The position numbers were made by a program, and so were the translations under genes. Below are positions 9,548 through 19,934 of a stretch of 64,000 nucleotides of DNA, in pieces. The stretch comes from Glaciozyma antarctica PI12 (lineage: Eukaryota > Basidiomycota > Microbotryomycetes > Kriegeriales > Camptobasidiaceae), in assembly GCA_002917775.1 (NCBI GenBank), contig KZ627153.1:482005-546004 (forward strand), read 5' to 3'. The notes beneath the pieces were generated by a model, which ran no database searches, had not been told where the DNA came from, and saw only the letters and a program-made list of their open reading frames with translations. The first letter of the stretch is position 1, and each line of letters opens with the position of its first letter.

Positions 9548-11529
9548 TCAAATCGACGTCTCCTCGACCTTTTTGGTGACCTCGGCGACCGGCGCGTCCT
9601 TGGCGACGCCGATGGACGAGTACGAGAATCCCTCCTTCCTCAATCCCGCCTTGGTGGGCTGAGGGCTCTTGGGCTCGACAGCCGCCGGCGCCGGAGCGGC
9701 AGCAGCAGCAGGAGCAGCCTCCTTGGGCGCCTCAGCGCGCTTGACCTCCTTCTTCTCGCCGAGCTTGGCCGCAGCCTCCTTGCGCGCCTTCTCGAGCTTC
9801 TCCTCCACCTCCCTCTCCTTCTCCCTCACGTCCACGGGCTTGGCCGCTCCGAACGGGCTAGCACCCTTCTTCGCTCCAGCGACGACTCCCTCAGCAAGAG
9901 CAGGGTCGCGCTCTCGGCGCTCCTTCTCGGCCGCGAGCTTCGCAGCGACGGCTTCGCGCTCCGAGGAGAGCTTGGCCTCGATCTCGGCGTCGCGGGTCGC
10001 TTGGTTGACGGGCTTGGCGGCGCCGAAGGGCGAGGGACGGGAGGAGGGGGCGGGGGAAGTGGGAGGGGAGGAAGGGTTGGAGGAGGCGGCTGAGCGGGCG
10101 GAGAGCTGGAGGCGCTGGCGCTGGGGTTGAGGGGAGCTGTCGCCGGAAGGAGCTGCGAGAACGAGGTCAGCAGTAGAAACCAGGACAAAGAGAGGGATCA
10201 GAACGCACGCGTCTGGTCTCCGAACGACCCTCCAGTCCTGGGCGCGCCGAACGAGCTCTGGCGGGCGCTAGCGGCGGGAGGCAGAGGTCCCTGACGTGTC
10301 CACTCGCGCTGCTCATCCGCAGGTCCACTAGGGCGCCTGTCTCCTCCACCGAAACGCTCCTGCGCCGGAGGGGCAGCGACGAACTTGCCTCCCCTGATCG
10401 GTCCATCGCGCACGACCTCCTCTCCTCCAGGTCCTCCCGCTCCGAACTCTCCACGAGGACGATCGAACCCTCCAGCGCCAGCCGACTGGCCACTGGAGCT
10501 CCTCTCTCCTCCACCGAAGCGTCCTCCCGGTCCTCCAGCTCCAGCAGGCGAAGCGACAAACTTGCCACCCCGGATCGGTCCGTCCCTCTCAACATCCGCT
10601 CCTCCAGATCCCGCACTGCTTCCAAAGCCCTCCTGGCGAGGACGGTCGAATCCTCCCGATCGTCCAGCGAGCGGCGCGAGAGGTCCCTGGCGCTCCCAGG
10701 TCATGTCCTCGTCTGCGCGACCTTCGCGACCCTTGGGCGCCTCGGCGACACTGATGCGTACGATACGGCCGTTGACGTCCGAGCCGGTGAGAGCGAGAGC
10801 TGCCTTGAGGCCGTCGAGAGTCTGGAACTCGACGTAGCCGAATCCCTTGGGCTTGTTGTCGGGTCCGGAGACGAGGCGGATCGAGGTGGTCTGTGAAATT
10901 GCGCACGTTAACGCCTTGCACGAGTGAGTACGAGGAGAGAGGTACGCACAGGCATGCCAGCGAAGAAATCCTCGAGGTCAGGCTCGACCGTCTCAAAGGT
11001 CAAGTTTCCGACGTAGGCGGTGAACGGAGGGGCGGTAGGCATGGGGACCTCGGCACGAGGCGCGCGGTCCATGAAGTCTCCGCGTCCAGAGCGGTCGCCG
11101 AATCCTCCTGTGTGAAAGCGTCAGCAGCTGGGGGAGGTGCGAGTGCATGCGAAGGTGACGAACCTCGGTCTTGCTGCTGGCGAAGGTGGGATCCTCCGAG
11201 ACCAGTACCACTTCCAGGCTCTCCAGAAGCTGCGACTGAGCGTTAGCTGGGGTTGGCGTGGGGAGTAGCGGGCGGGTGCGCACGACCGGTAGGAAGCGAG
11301 TCCATCTCATCGGCCCAGGACCCTCCAGTGGCTGCAAGACGGCCAAAGCAACAGGGTCAGCTCTCTCTTCCCTCCTGTTACTCCCTTCACTCTGCGGCGT
11401 ACACTCGTCCATCAGGAAGGCGTTGAGATCCATCTTCTTTCCTTTCTGCGTGTACGCAACAAAACCGGGTCAGCGATGGCGCTCCTGGACCGCTGGAAGG
11501 ACAGGAATTGGACGGACCTTGGGCGGCAT
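9548..11529 (-). CDS. TIF3: Translation initiation factor eIF4B (Tif3)
   Basis: The ATG at 11529 gives MPPK, spliced at once to KGKKMDLNAFLMDES and TGGSWADEMDSLPT, the conserved eIF4B N terminus. A single RRM follows (about residues 75-155) with RNP2 (AYVGNL) and RNP1 (KGFGYVEF), split by an intron at the end of helix 1. Next come imperfect Arg/Gly repeats around DGPIRGGKFVA. The C terminus carries twice the eIF4B-type block SPFGAAKPV, the second followed by DVREKEREVEEKLEK, within Lys/Glu/Ala-rich helices. The stop is at 9548. eIF4B stimulates the eIF4A helicase during ribosome scanning in the cytoplasm. The 176-bp gap to the divergent uL30m gene is probably a shared promoter. Confidence 0.92.
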
Positions 11530-11705
11530 GTTGGGCAGATAAGTTCTGAGGGTGGTTGAGGTATCTGGAGAGGTACGAAGCACAACAACAGCCGTCCTCA
11601 GGAAAAGTCTACGGGCGCGAGCTGAGCGATTTCAAACCGGCCCAGGCTGCGACCCTCTTGCTCCTCCTCCTCCTCGATACTCCTACAAGCCAAGGCGAAG
11701 ACGAG

Positions 11706-12152
11706 ATGAACTCGCTCACAAGACTCATCCCAAGGCTCAGCCTCGCCCGCCCCCGACCAGTCCTCTCCGCCCGCCCAACTCCCTCCTCCTCGCGCCTCTC
11801 TTCCACCTCTACCTCCAGCACTCCCTCCCCCTCCGACCTTCCTCCTCCTCCAGAAGACTCTCACAAGACGCACTACCTCGTCACCCTCCTTCGATCCCCT
11901 CTCCACCTCCCCGCCCCGATCCTCGCCACCTGCCAATCCCTCGGCCTCACCCACCGCCTCTCCTCTTCTATCGTTCCCATCTCACCCGAGAACGCAGGGT
12001 TCATCCTCCGCGTCAAGGAGCTTGTTGGCGTTAGGAGTGTAGGAGTGGGGGGGGTGGCCAAGGCGCAGGATAGCGCGTGGAGGGAGAGGGAGGGAGAGGG
12101 GAGGCAAGGGGAGCGGGTTGAGTCGGACGGGTGGGGAGAGGGGAGTCGTTAG
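11706..12152 (+). CDS. MRPL33: Mitochondrial large-subunit ribosomal protein uL30m (Mrpl33)
   Basis: An intronless 148-codon gene starting at ATG 11706 (MNSLTRLIPRLSLARPRP), a basic, Arg/Ser-rich mitochondrial presequence. About residues 55-110 carry the L30 fold: HYLVTLLRSPLHLPAPIL, LGLTHRLSSSIVPI and ENAGFILRVKELVGVRSV, the conserved uL30m block. A short charged tail ends at TAG/TGA near 12150. It acts in the mitochondrial ribosome large subunit. Upstream in-frame codons to 11556 exist, but the presequence start fits best. Confidence 0.88.
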   Translation: MNSLTRLIPRLSLARPRPVLSARPTPSSSRLSSTSTSSTPSPSDLPPPPEDSHKTHYLVTLLRSPLHLPAPILATCQSLGLTHRLSSSIVPISPENAGFILRVKELVGVRSVGVGGVAKAQDSAWREREGEGRQGERVESDGWGEGSR

Positions 12153-12618
12153 GGTCGGTAGGGAGAGAGCAAGGGGGGTGGAGAGGGGGTTCAAGGTGGT
12201 CCAGAAGTAGATGGGAATTCGAAGGTGGTGTCGAAGGAAGCTGGCGCGAGGACTGGACTGCTTGGGCGTTTCCTTGCTCGTGACCGGATCTGCTCTTCGT
12301 TTCGTACGGACGCTGGGGAATAGGGATGGAAAGGACTGGAAAGGCTCGAAGGAACCCGCGATGCTGACGTTCCAGCCTGCTTCAGCTCGACGGTCGCTTC
12401 GGTCCTCCCAACGCTGCTGCTTCCACCCTGCTCTGGCCAAATGCCTTGAACGATTGGCGCTGAATCGGGTGAGAGTATCTACCGAGGAAGCAGAGGTCGA
12501 GCGCGGGCAGTATCTGAGCGAGGCGCAATACGGAGCTCTCGACTTCGACCTCGACCAAGGAACCACGAGTCCAACACCCTCTTCCAGCGATTCCCAGTCC
12601 TATAATTTGCGTCTACGT
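12153..12618. other. Intergenic between convergent uL30m and TMEM19 genes
   Basis: 466 bp of 3' flanking sequence. A long open frame on each strand crosses it, but neither shows motifs, credible codon composition or splice context. The 12211-12783 frame overlaps the TMEM19 3' exon in antisense. Confidence 0.5.
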
Positions 12619-13820
12619 TCACCTAGCCCACCAAATCACCGCCGCCGCCGTCGCTCCAGCGCTGATAAAGTTAACCGCGTTGTTGCTGAGGATGTTGAGG
12701 CCCGCGACGCTCTCAATAACGTCGTCCTCATCCTTCTTCTCCCTCGAATGAACGATCCTCTTCCTCTGAACCGAGTACAGTGATTCCTGCACCGTCGCAC
12801 CGATGAACGAATCGACCTGCGCTCCGCATCAGCTCCGTCCCTCCCCTTCGCACGACGGACTCACCAAGCTCCCCATGAAGCCACTCCAGCCTCCGACGCC
12901 GATAACAAGCCACCACCAGCTCATTCCCCATGGTCCCACGCCCTGAGAACCACACGCGGTGTTCTCGACCCACAGCGAGAGCGCCGCTGTGCCTCCCACT
13001 ACTAATCCACCGGCGAGGCTAAGGGCGAGGCCATAGAGCGATACCCCGCCGTTCGTTCCAGGCGGCACAGTGCGGAGGGTAGTGAGGAGGAAAGGAGGGG
13101 AGGGGGAGAGGATGCCCAGCTTTACGTACTCAACGTCAGCTCCCTCCGACCTGTCCAGAATCAAGCGCAACTCACCTCACTAGCAAACGTGTCCCCCGCA
13201 CAAGCTCCCCAGAACGCCACTGCGCCGAGAACAAGAGCCTTGCTCCACCCCCGCGAGGGCTCAAGGACGCACCACTGCTCTGCGGCCCAGGCTTCTCCGT
13301 ACTTCGCGCGCCAAGTGACCGCGCAGAGCGTTCCAACGAGGGCGTTGCAGAGGACTTGAATCCCCGTGCGGTTGCCTCCTGCTTGCAGAGTCGGCGCGTC
13401 GGGTTCTTCGAGAGTGGCTTTGTGCGCCGCTTTGACCTGCGTTGGAGGTGAGCGGGGTTCAGAGCGGGGAGCAACAGAGCTCAAGTACCTTTGTAACCCG
13501 GCTTCCCCAGAGGTAGAACACGAGTAACGAGGCGCCCCAAACGGCTAGCGGGTTGGCGAGGGTGCCGTACCCGAGGACGACAGCTGTGAGAGCACCTGTT
13601 GAGTGGGTCAGCTGGGCGCGGGGCGCGGGGACTGGGGAAGCGTGTACCTGAGAGGGAGAGGGAGCCTGAGCGATACCCATGCAGTCCTGGAGGAACGGGT
13701 TAGCTCGATGGGTCCGGGGAGCGTGCGTGGGTGGAACGTGCCTAGGAGGGAGGCGAAGGCCAGGCTGAGGGGGTACGGGTTAATAAGGAACGTGTCCAGG
13801 GAGTGCTCGAGGGACTCCAG
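12619..13820 (-). CDS. TMEM19 / DUF92 family integral membrane protein
   Basis: Spliced sequence reads INPYPLSLAFASLL, GLHGYRSGSLSLSGALTAVV, LVFYLWGSRVTKV, GGNRTGIQVLCNALVGTL, GACAGDTFASELGILS, PPGTNGGVSLYGLALSLAGG, WSGFMGSLVDSFIGATVQ and the C terminus NNAVNFISAGATAA, with stop TGA at 12621-12619. These are the TMEM19 blocks in order, with about six transmembrane helices. The intron 13741-13687 uses a GC donor (GCACGT, branch AGCTAACC). No ATG lies in frame between the TATA-like site and this exon. The given 5' limit is a CTG codon used only as a placeholder, so the true start is unresolved. In plants a VTE6 relative acts as phytyl-phosphate kinase; the role here is unknown. Confidence 0.82.
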
Positions 13821-13984
13821 TGCTGCTGTTGGTGCTCTTGCACGTTGCGGAGGGTGTTGGTAGGGGGAGAAAGGGCACACGCGGCCGAGACTGTCGGCCC
13901 AGGAAAAACGCGGGGTACGTGCTCCTCTTCTGGAAGCAAACGGGCAACGCGTTGTGTTGGGCTGGAGGATGGAGTGCAAGGCTG

Positions 13985-13992
13985 TATTTATA
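13985..13992 (-). promoter_or_regulatory. TATA-like box (TATAAATA) upstream of the TMEM19 gene
   Basis: TATAAATA on the minus strand in the divergent region between TMEM19 (-) and HEN1 (+). Distance to the first TMEM19-like coding sequence is about 165 bp, enough for a transcription start and leader. One of few clear TATA elements in this GC-rich window. Confidence 0.45.
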
Positions 13993-14152
13993 CGCCCCAA
14001 GTGCTTCAGAGTAATTGCAGGACAAGCGGAGAGGAACGCCGGAGTCGGCCTCGAGCTCGCTACGAACAGGCGATCTATCGCTCGACGCGGTCGTACTCCC
14101 TCTCTTCCTCTTACCACTCGCCCAACTCTACCCGCACTCATTAAACGAGCTC

Positions 14153-15989
14153 ATGGTGACCGACCAGGCCCTCGAGGACGGCGTGCAGTCCCTTTCCCTG
14201 TCCGCCAACCCAGCACCTCCCACGCCGACCGGACACCACGACCTTCCCAACGGCATCTCGTCGCCCACCGCCGCACCGCACCCCGCACCAACGAGCAAGC
14301 GCCCCACTCCCCACTTCTTCCCCCCTCTCTGGCTCGGCCGCCGTACCGCCTGCCTCGAGGTCCTAAAACGGGAAGGCATCCGCTCCGTTCGTCCTTCCTT
14401 CCTCCCTTCCTGCGCCGATCTAACACGCCATACGACAGGTCGTGGACCTCGGTTGTGGCCCTGGTGCCCTACTGCAGATCCTCAGTAGCCCCGCGAATCA
14501 CCTCGACGACTTTCCAGAGATCTATCCCCCGTCCCCTGTCTCCGAAGTCTCCGACATCCCCTCGGCTCGAGAACGGAAACTCGAGCTACTCCGCTCGGTC
14601 CCTCGACAGCAGAATGAGCTGCATTTACGAAGATTGATCGGGGTGGATCTGAGGGCGGAGAGTTTGAGGAACGCGATCGAGGTGTCGAGTCCGCCGGTGG
14701 AGGTGGAAATGAAGAGCAAGTGGGGGAGTACGGAGAGGGAGAGGTGGGAGGAGCTGACGGTGGAGATTTATGAGGGAGCGTTGGAGGTGTTTAATGAGGC
14801 GCTTGAGGGGGTGGAAGCGATGGTCGCGACTGAGGTGAGTTCCTCCCCCCCAGGTGCGACGCGGCGTGGAGCTGACGGCCTCGCAGGTGATTGAGCATCT
14901 TTCGCCCCAAGCGCTCGCCAAGTTCTCGTCTGTTATTCTGGGCGTCTACCAACCTCGCATTGTCGTCGTCACGACCCGTACGCGCTCTCTCTTTTCGCTG
15001 CCGAGATCGTCCTGACCTCTCCTTTCGTGGCAGCGAACCACGAGTTCAACCCGTACTTTGTCCCCTCCTCCTCCGTCGACGAGTCTCTCTACCGATTTGC
15101 GGACCCCACCAACCGCACGAATCGGGTCTTCCGAGACGACGACCACCAATTCGAATGGACCCGAGCCGAATTCGAAGCATGGGCGAAGGAAGCAGCAGCA
15201 GAGAACGACTACGCTGTCACCTTTAGCGGCGTCGGCTCCCTCTCGCACTATTACGGCCATGCTCAACCCATCCCCTTCCCACCTCCCTCTCTCTCCGCCC
15301 ACCCCGCCCTCGCCAACACCCCCACCTGTCTCGCCCTCCCCCCCGACCCAACCCATTTCTTCGCAACTCAAATCGCCACCTTCCGCCTCCGCTACCCTAA
15401 CGAATCCGAGCGTTCTCCTCGCTCTCACCGACCTACTCCTCTCCCTTTCTTCAGCCCCACTTCGGCGCCAAACGCTTTCCTCCCGCCGCAGACCGGCACT
15501 CCACCTACCCCTCCTCAATCGCCATCCAGTTCTCGACGATCCATCTCTGTCCCCCATACCCTCCTCAAATCACACCTCCATCGCGCGCATCCCGCTGCGT
15601 CCAACCCCGCTCCACCGACCGAGATCCTCGCGGCGCTTGCGAAGCTCTTCGGGGAGGAGTTCGGTAGCTCACGCGTCTCGCTCCGGGAGATCTGGGGGCA
15701 GAGTTCCCTTCGTATCCTCTGTGGAGGAGCGATCGGTGCTGTCGTTGATGCGGTAGTGGAAGACGAGAGCGACGCGTGGGACCTCGAAGTGGATGCGAGT
15801 CAAGTTGGGGACGCTGCGCTTGGGATTGTTTGGAGGGGGTGGGTGGAGAAGGAGAGGAAGGAGGAGGGGAGTGGGGATGAGGGGAGTGGGGTTGAGGAGG
15901 GGGAGAGTGAGGAGGAAAGAGGGAGTGAGGGGGAGGGGGATGAGGAGGAGGATAGGATTTGGGGGGAGACTCGGGGGAACGATTGCTAG
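14153..15989 (+). CDS. HEN1: Small-RNA 2'-O-methyltransferase HEN1
   Basis: Exons 14153-14386, 14439-14834, 14887-14977 and 15034-15989; all joins keep frame. The SAM-binding motif I is VVDLGCGPGALLQIL. The metal-site motif TEVIEHLSP is formed across the second intron (E-x-x-E-H). The third join gives VVVTTPNHEFNPYF, followed by RDDDHQFEWTRAEFEAWA, the remaining HEN1 signature with its metal-binding His. The C-terminal about 60 residues are a Glu/Gly/Asp-rich acidic tail without known domain. HEN1 methylates the 3'-terminal ribose of small RNAs and protects them from uridylation and decay. The fungal/animal form lacks the plant dsRNA-binding domains, as seen here. Confidence 0.93.
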
Positions 15990-16213
15990 AGGAAAAGGCA
16001 ACTAAAACACGCGTTGCTCAAGCACCTCTTCGTCTTGCAGTGCTGGTTACCTCAGATTTAAGCTTGAAGGGAGAGATTTGACTGCGTCTTCGTTTGCGGC
16101 TCAGTTCCGGGCTTCGGCTTCTCCAACTCCCGCCGGTCCTGCTCTTCTTCACCATCGACCACCCCCCGTCTCTCCCCCAGGCAAGACCCGTACCCACTCA
16201 GCTCTCAAACAAG

Positions 16214-17450
16214 AGTAAGCTGCCCTCCACTTCACCGCGCTGCCTCCCTCGCTGACCTCGTCGCCATCGCTCAGTGACTACCACCTGGCCCCGCGGCGCT
16301 GCTCAAGCTCTTGCCACGGTCACGCGTCCCGCAAAGAATGTGTGGCTGCTGAGCATGCACCACAACCACGCCAACGTGCTCGACAACAGGCTTACTCCAG
16401 TACGTCCTCATTCTGGGGGACGCGTTCCCTTTGGGGCCCCAACGGCTCCTTTGACTCGCGCGCTGACTCCCTCCTCCTCCTACTAGGACTTTATCAAGCA
16501 CGCCGTACGTCTTCACCGTGTGCTAGAGAAGAAGGAGGAGGAGAGAAGGAGCTGACACGTGATTCTCAACAGCTGCTCCCCGCGCTCGACCACATTGAGC
16601 TCAGCTTCCGCCGTGACTTTGAGAACGGAGACAAGGAGGCTTCTCTCGTCTTCACTGGCGAGCGAGTCAAGAACAAGTTCTTCTCAAACGGGTTGGATTT
16701 GGCGCTCGTCGCCAAGTGCCCTGGGTTCTTCAAGGTAACGTTTCCGTACCAGCTGGACGAGGCGGAGCTGATACATTCGAGGAAGGACTATTACTACGCT
16801 TTGATGGAGCGTATCCTCACCTTTCCCATGCACACCGTCGCAGCTCTGAACGGCCACACCTTCGCCGGAGGTGAGTCCCCTCCCCTCTCCCTCCCACGCA
16901 CGCTCACCGCCCGCACAGGATTCTGCCTCTCCCAAGTCGCCGACCACCGAATCATGCGCGCCGAACGCGCCTGGTGCTGCATGAACGAACTCGATTTCGG
17001 TCCGTCCCCCCGCTCCCCTCCCTCTCCTCCCTCCTAACGACGAACAGGCGCTCCTCTTCCCGCGGGAATGCACGCTGTCCTCGCGGCTCGTCTCCCGCCT
17101 ACCACCCTCCGCCGAGTTATGCTCACTGCTCATCGCTTCACGGCTCCTGAGGCTTTGACGGCGGGGATGATTGACGAGATTGTCGAGGGAGATGGAGAGG
17201 CGGTGATCGCAAGGGGGATCGAGATCGCTCAGGCTCATGCCAAGTACTCGCAGAGTGGAGTGAGTCCTCGGTTTTAAAGATGAGGGGAGCGAGAGCTGAT
17301 GAGGTGCAGGTGCTGTCGATGCTCAAGCAGACGCTCTTTGCGGACGTGATCAAGGGACTTCATATCAGCGAGGAGATTGGGAACCCAGCGGATCAGAACG
17401 CGTCCAAGCTCGCGAAGTTGGTGGCGGCGGCGGCGCAGGCGAAGCTGTAG
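16214..17450 (+). CDS. ECI1: Peroxisomal delta3,delta2-enoyl-CoA isomerase (crotonase family)
   Basis: Exon 1 contributes A at 16214, and TGACTACC from 16275 completes ATG: M-T-T-T-W-P. Exons are 16275-16399, an 18-nt exon 16487-16504 (DFIKHA), 16573-16870, 16919-16999, 17048-17259 and 17310-17450. Crotonase blocks include FFSNGLDLALVAK, ALNGHTFAGGFCLSQVADHR (oxyanion-hole Gly pair), MNELDFGAPLPAGM and ALTAGMIDEIV. The C-terminal tripeptide AKL is a type 1 peroxisomal targeting signal. The enzyme shifts the double bond of unsaturated fatty acyl-CoAs so that beta-oxidation can proceed. An AAA-type hydratase function cannot be excluded from sequence alone. Confidence 0.88.
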
Positions 17451-17514
17451 TTTGAGCAATCAATTCGAGCGAGATTCGCGCAGCGAGTGGGGTTCTGAGC
17501 GACCAAGATGGCAT

Positions 17515-19220
17515 TACGGCGCACTGCTCTTCTCCGTACTAGGGAACGCCGCATCGGTCGGATCAGGGAGCCAGAACGCCTACGTGCCTCATCAGCTCTC
17601 GCTCCGCACCCGCAAAAGAAAGAGGACTCACCAAATCCGTCCCTGCCGAAGCGAGCATCGCTGTCCTCGGGTTGAACGCCACAACCCTACTCGGACCACT
17701 CAAATGCCCTTCAATACTCTTGACAGGCAACAGCGTGCATCCCGGCCCCGGCGCCGGTCGTCCAGTCGGTACCGCTGCGCCAGCGCTACGTCGCTACGTC
17801 CCAGATATGGATCTTGCCGTCTATTGCTCCTGCGCGTCGAGAACGGTTAGCGCGGAGAAGCGGAGAAGGGGAGGAACGAACCGGAGACGACGAAACGGCC
17901 GTCGGGGGACCAGGAGACTTCTTCGCTGCTGATTCCTGCGGCGGGCTCTACGGGTCTTTCGTACGGAGGGACCGTCGCTCGTTCTAGTCCCGTACTCCCT
18001 CCCGGTACTGCGCTACGGATCAGTATCGTCCGTCTGGGCTAGGAAAGAGAGAAAGTGTACCCTCCAACCGCGCCACCACCCCTCCCTCGAACGCATCTAC
18101 CACATAATGCACATCCCCACTCGTCCCAATCAACACCCATTTCCCATCATTCGAGAAGCTCAAACTCGTATACACCGGCACGCGCGGCGGGAACGTCCGT
18201 TGCGCGAGTACAGGGTCCTCAATCTGTACGCTGAGGAACGGCATCTTGTCGAAATTCTTCAGGTCGTACAAGAGGAGTGTGGAGCGGAGGTTGAGTGCTA
18301 CGCCGAAGACGGAGCCAGAGGGGTCGTAGGCGACGCAAGGGTTTCCAGCGATGTTGAGAAGGCCCTGCGAGGGGTTAGTGGGAGGGGATGGGAGGAGAGG
18401 GAGGACGGACTTGGGCGTTGGCGGTGCGGAGGTCCCAGAGACGGACGGTGTCGTCGGTGGCTCCCGAGAGGAAGGTGTCGTCTTGTGGAGACATTTGGAG
18501 TGAGACGACCCTGCGGAAACGGTCTGAGATGGGAGAGGGGAGGAGCGAGGAGAGGACGCACTTTTTCTTGTGGCCCTTGAAGTAGCGCACGTAGTTGTTG
18601 TCGTGTAAGCTCAGGTAGCGAATTCCATCTGTGGGAAACGGGTGAGCTGGGTGTCAGAGGAGCAAGGGGGGAGCGTACCGTCCTCCTTCGTGCTCGCGTG
18701 GATGATAGCGGTGCTCTTGTGCGTGAAGCGCGCGAGGTGAACGCCGTACTTCTTCGAGTAGAGCTGCTTCTGATGCCTGTGTGCAAGCAGTCTCAGCTCC
18801 CTCGTCCTTCCTACTCGCGTGTAGCAGCTGAACGCGAACGCAAGCAGGCAACCCTCCGACGCGCCTCCCTCGTCGTCCCACCTCCTCCCAAAGCTTCCCA
18901 CCCAGCTCCACCCTCTTGTTAAGAACGTCATCACTCACTTCCCCGTCTTGGCGTTGAACAACTGCATCGTCTCGTCCTCCGCCGCCGAGATCACAAACTC
19001 GCCCTTGTCATCAAACGAGAGGCTCGTGAACGACCGTCCAGGCTCATTGTGCTTCCGAAAGACGCGTGAGGGCTTTAAAGAGGCCTGTGCAAACGGGGTT
19101 AGCGCGGAAGAGGGGAGGGAGGGGGAGCCGCACCATGAGCTCCGGAGTGAGAGTGAGGGATGCGGGGAGGAGGAGGGCGTCGGAGCTTGAGCCTGAGGCG
19201 GTGGGTTGCTCGGAGGCCAT
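17515..19220 (-). CDS. SWD2: WD40 protein Swd2 / WDR82 (COMPASS and CPF subunit)
   Basis: The ATG at 19220 gives [10 protein letters not shown], then [13 protein letters not shown] after a GTGCGG-AG intron. WD repeats follow in Swd2 order: [79 protein letters not shown] and [20 protein letters not shown]. The C terminus is [14 protein letters not shown] and DLAFWLPD, with stop at 17517-17515. Swd2 supports H3K4 methylation and RNA 3'-end formation. Near IDGKIHIWD the frame meets TAG in a perfect 8-bp tandem duplication (17785-17800). The next conserved block (SIEGHLSG) can be reached only through an intron starting GTAGCG and ending CAAG, or by a frame change. Confidence 0.85.
17785..17800 (-). 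repeat. Perfect 8-bp tandem duplication at the Swd2 frame break
   Basis: GACGTAGC occurs twice in tandem on the coding strand right after the IHIW codons. The second copy supplies the in-frame TAG. Removing one copy alone does not bring the downstream SIEGHLSG block into frame, so the cause is not settled. Confidence 0.7.
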
Positions 19221-19934
19221 CGTTTGGTGGCTTGGCGCTTGGGGGGAGTTGCTTGAGGCGGGCGGGTGGAGGGAGAGAGCAGCGAGTCCGAGGGACGTGG
19301 GAAGTGTTTCGTCCGAGGAGTTAAAGAGCAACGGTTTGATCCCCCGCAGCGCTTCCTACGTCGTTCTGCGCCTCCTGGTTCGTGATACGTGCTTTAAGGC
19401 GAGCTACAAAGACGGCGGACAAGCCACTCTTCACGGAAGGAACACCAAGGTTCGCTTGCTCGCTCACGGGGCCTCCTTCTCCAGGACGTCCTTCGCCAGC
19501 TCGCTCTCTCGCTGCTCTCGAAGCGCACTCGCATCTGCTGCGTCAGCGCGAAGGAAGGCACTCTCACCAAGACTCGACCTTGACAACGCGCAGCAGCAGG
19601 AGGGCCCGTGCCAGTCGTTCGAGTCTCGTTAGTCTCCCTTTCTCCAGCTCTGCCTTCTCCGCTTCAGCATCTCCGCCTTCCCTTGCCACCCCGCCCGCTC
19701 TTCTCCCATATCTCAAGGTCTGGGACCTGCTCTTTCTCCTTCTTCTCAACGTGCGCCGGTCGCGTAAGCTCCTTCTCGTCCCTCGTCCCCGATGCGTGCT
19801 GACGCCCACGATGGCAGATTAAGCAGTCCTTCCTCCATCCACTCAACCATCAGCATCTCCTTCTCCTTCAGCTCCCGCCGTACGACCTCCCTCCCCTCCC
19901 TTGTCCCCCCTAACCCCTTCTCCTCCGCAGCATC
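19221..19934. other. Intergenic between divergent Swd2 and protease genes; possible unassigned exons
   Basis: 714 bp. A plus-strand frame from about 19382 stays open to about 19822. Through a GTGCGC...GGCAG splice it could end with a Leu/Pro-rich hydrophobic peptide near 19910. There is no ATG in that frame, and I recognise no family, so I do not call a gene. Otherwise promoter and leader sequence. Confidence 0.4.

Noticed and set aside
17785-17800. 8-bp duplication as a hAT transposon footprint
   Set aside because: Eight bases fit a hAT target-site duplication, but there are no terminal repeats or related element in the window, and the 7-bp cases do not fit.
19382-19822. Possible gene between Swd2 and the protease
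   Set aside because: No ATG in frame and no recognisable motif; noted only as an unassigned region.
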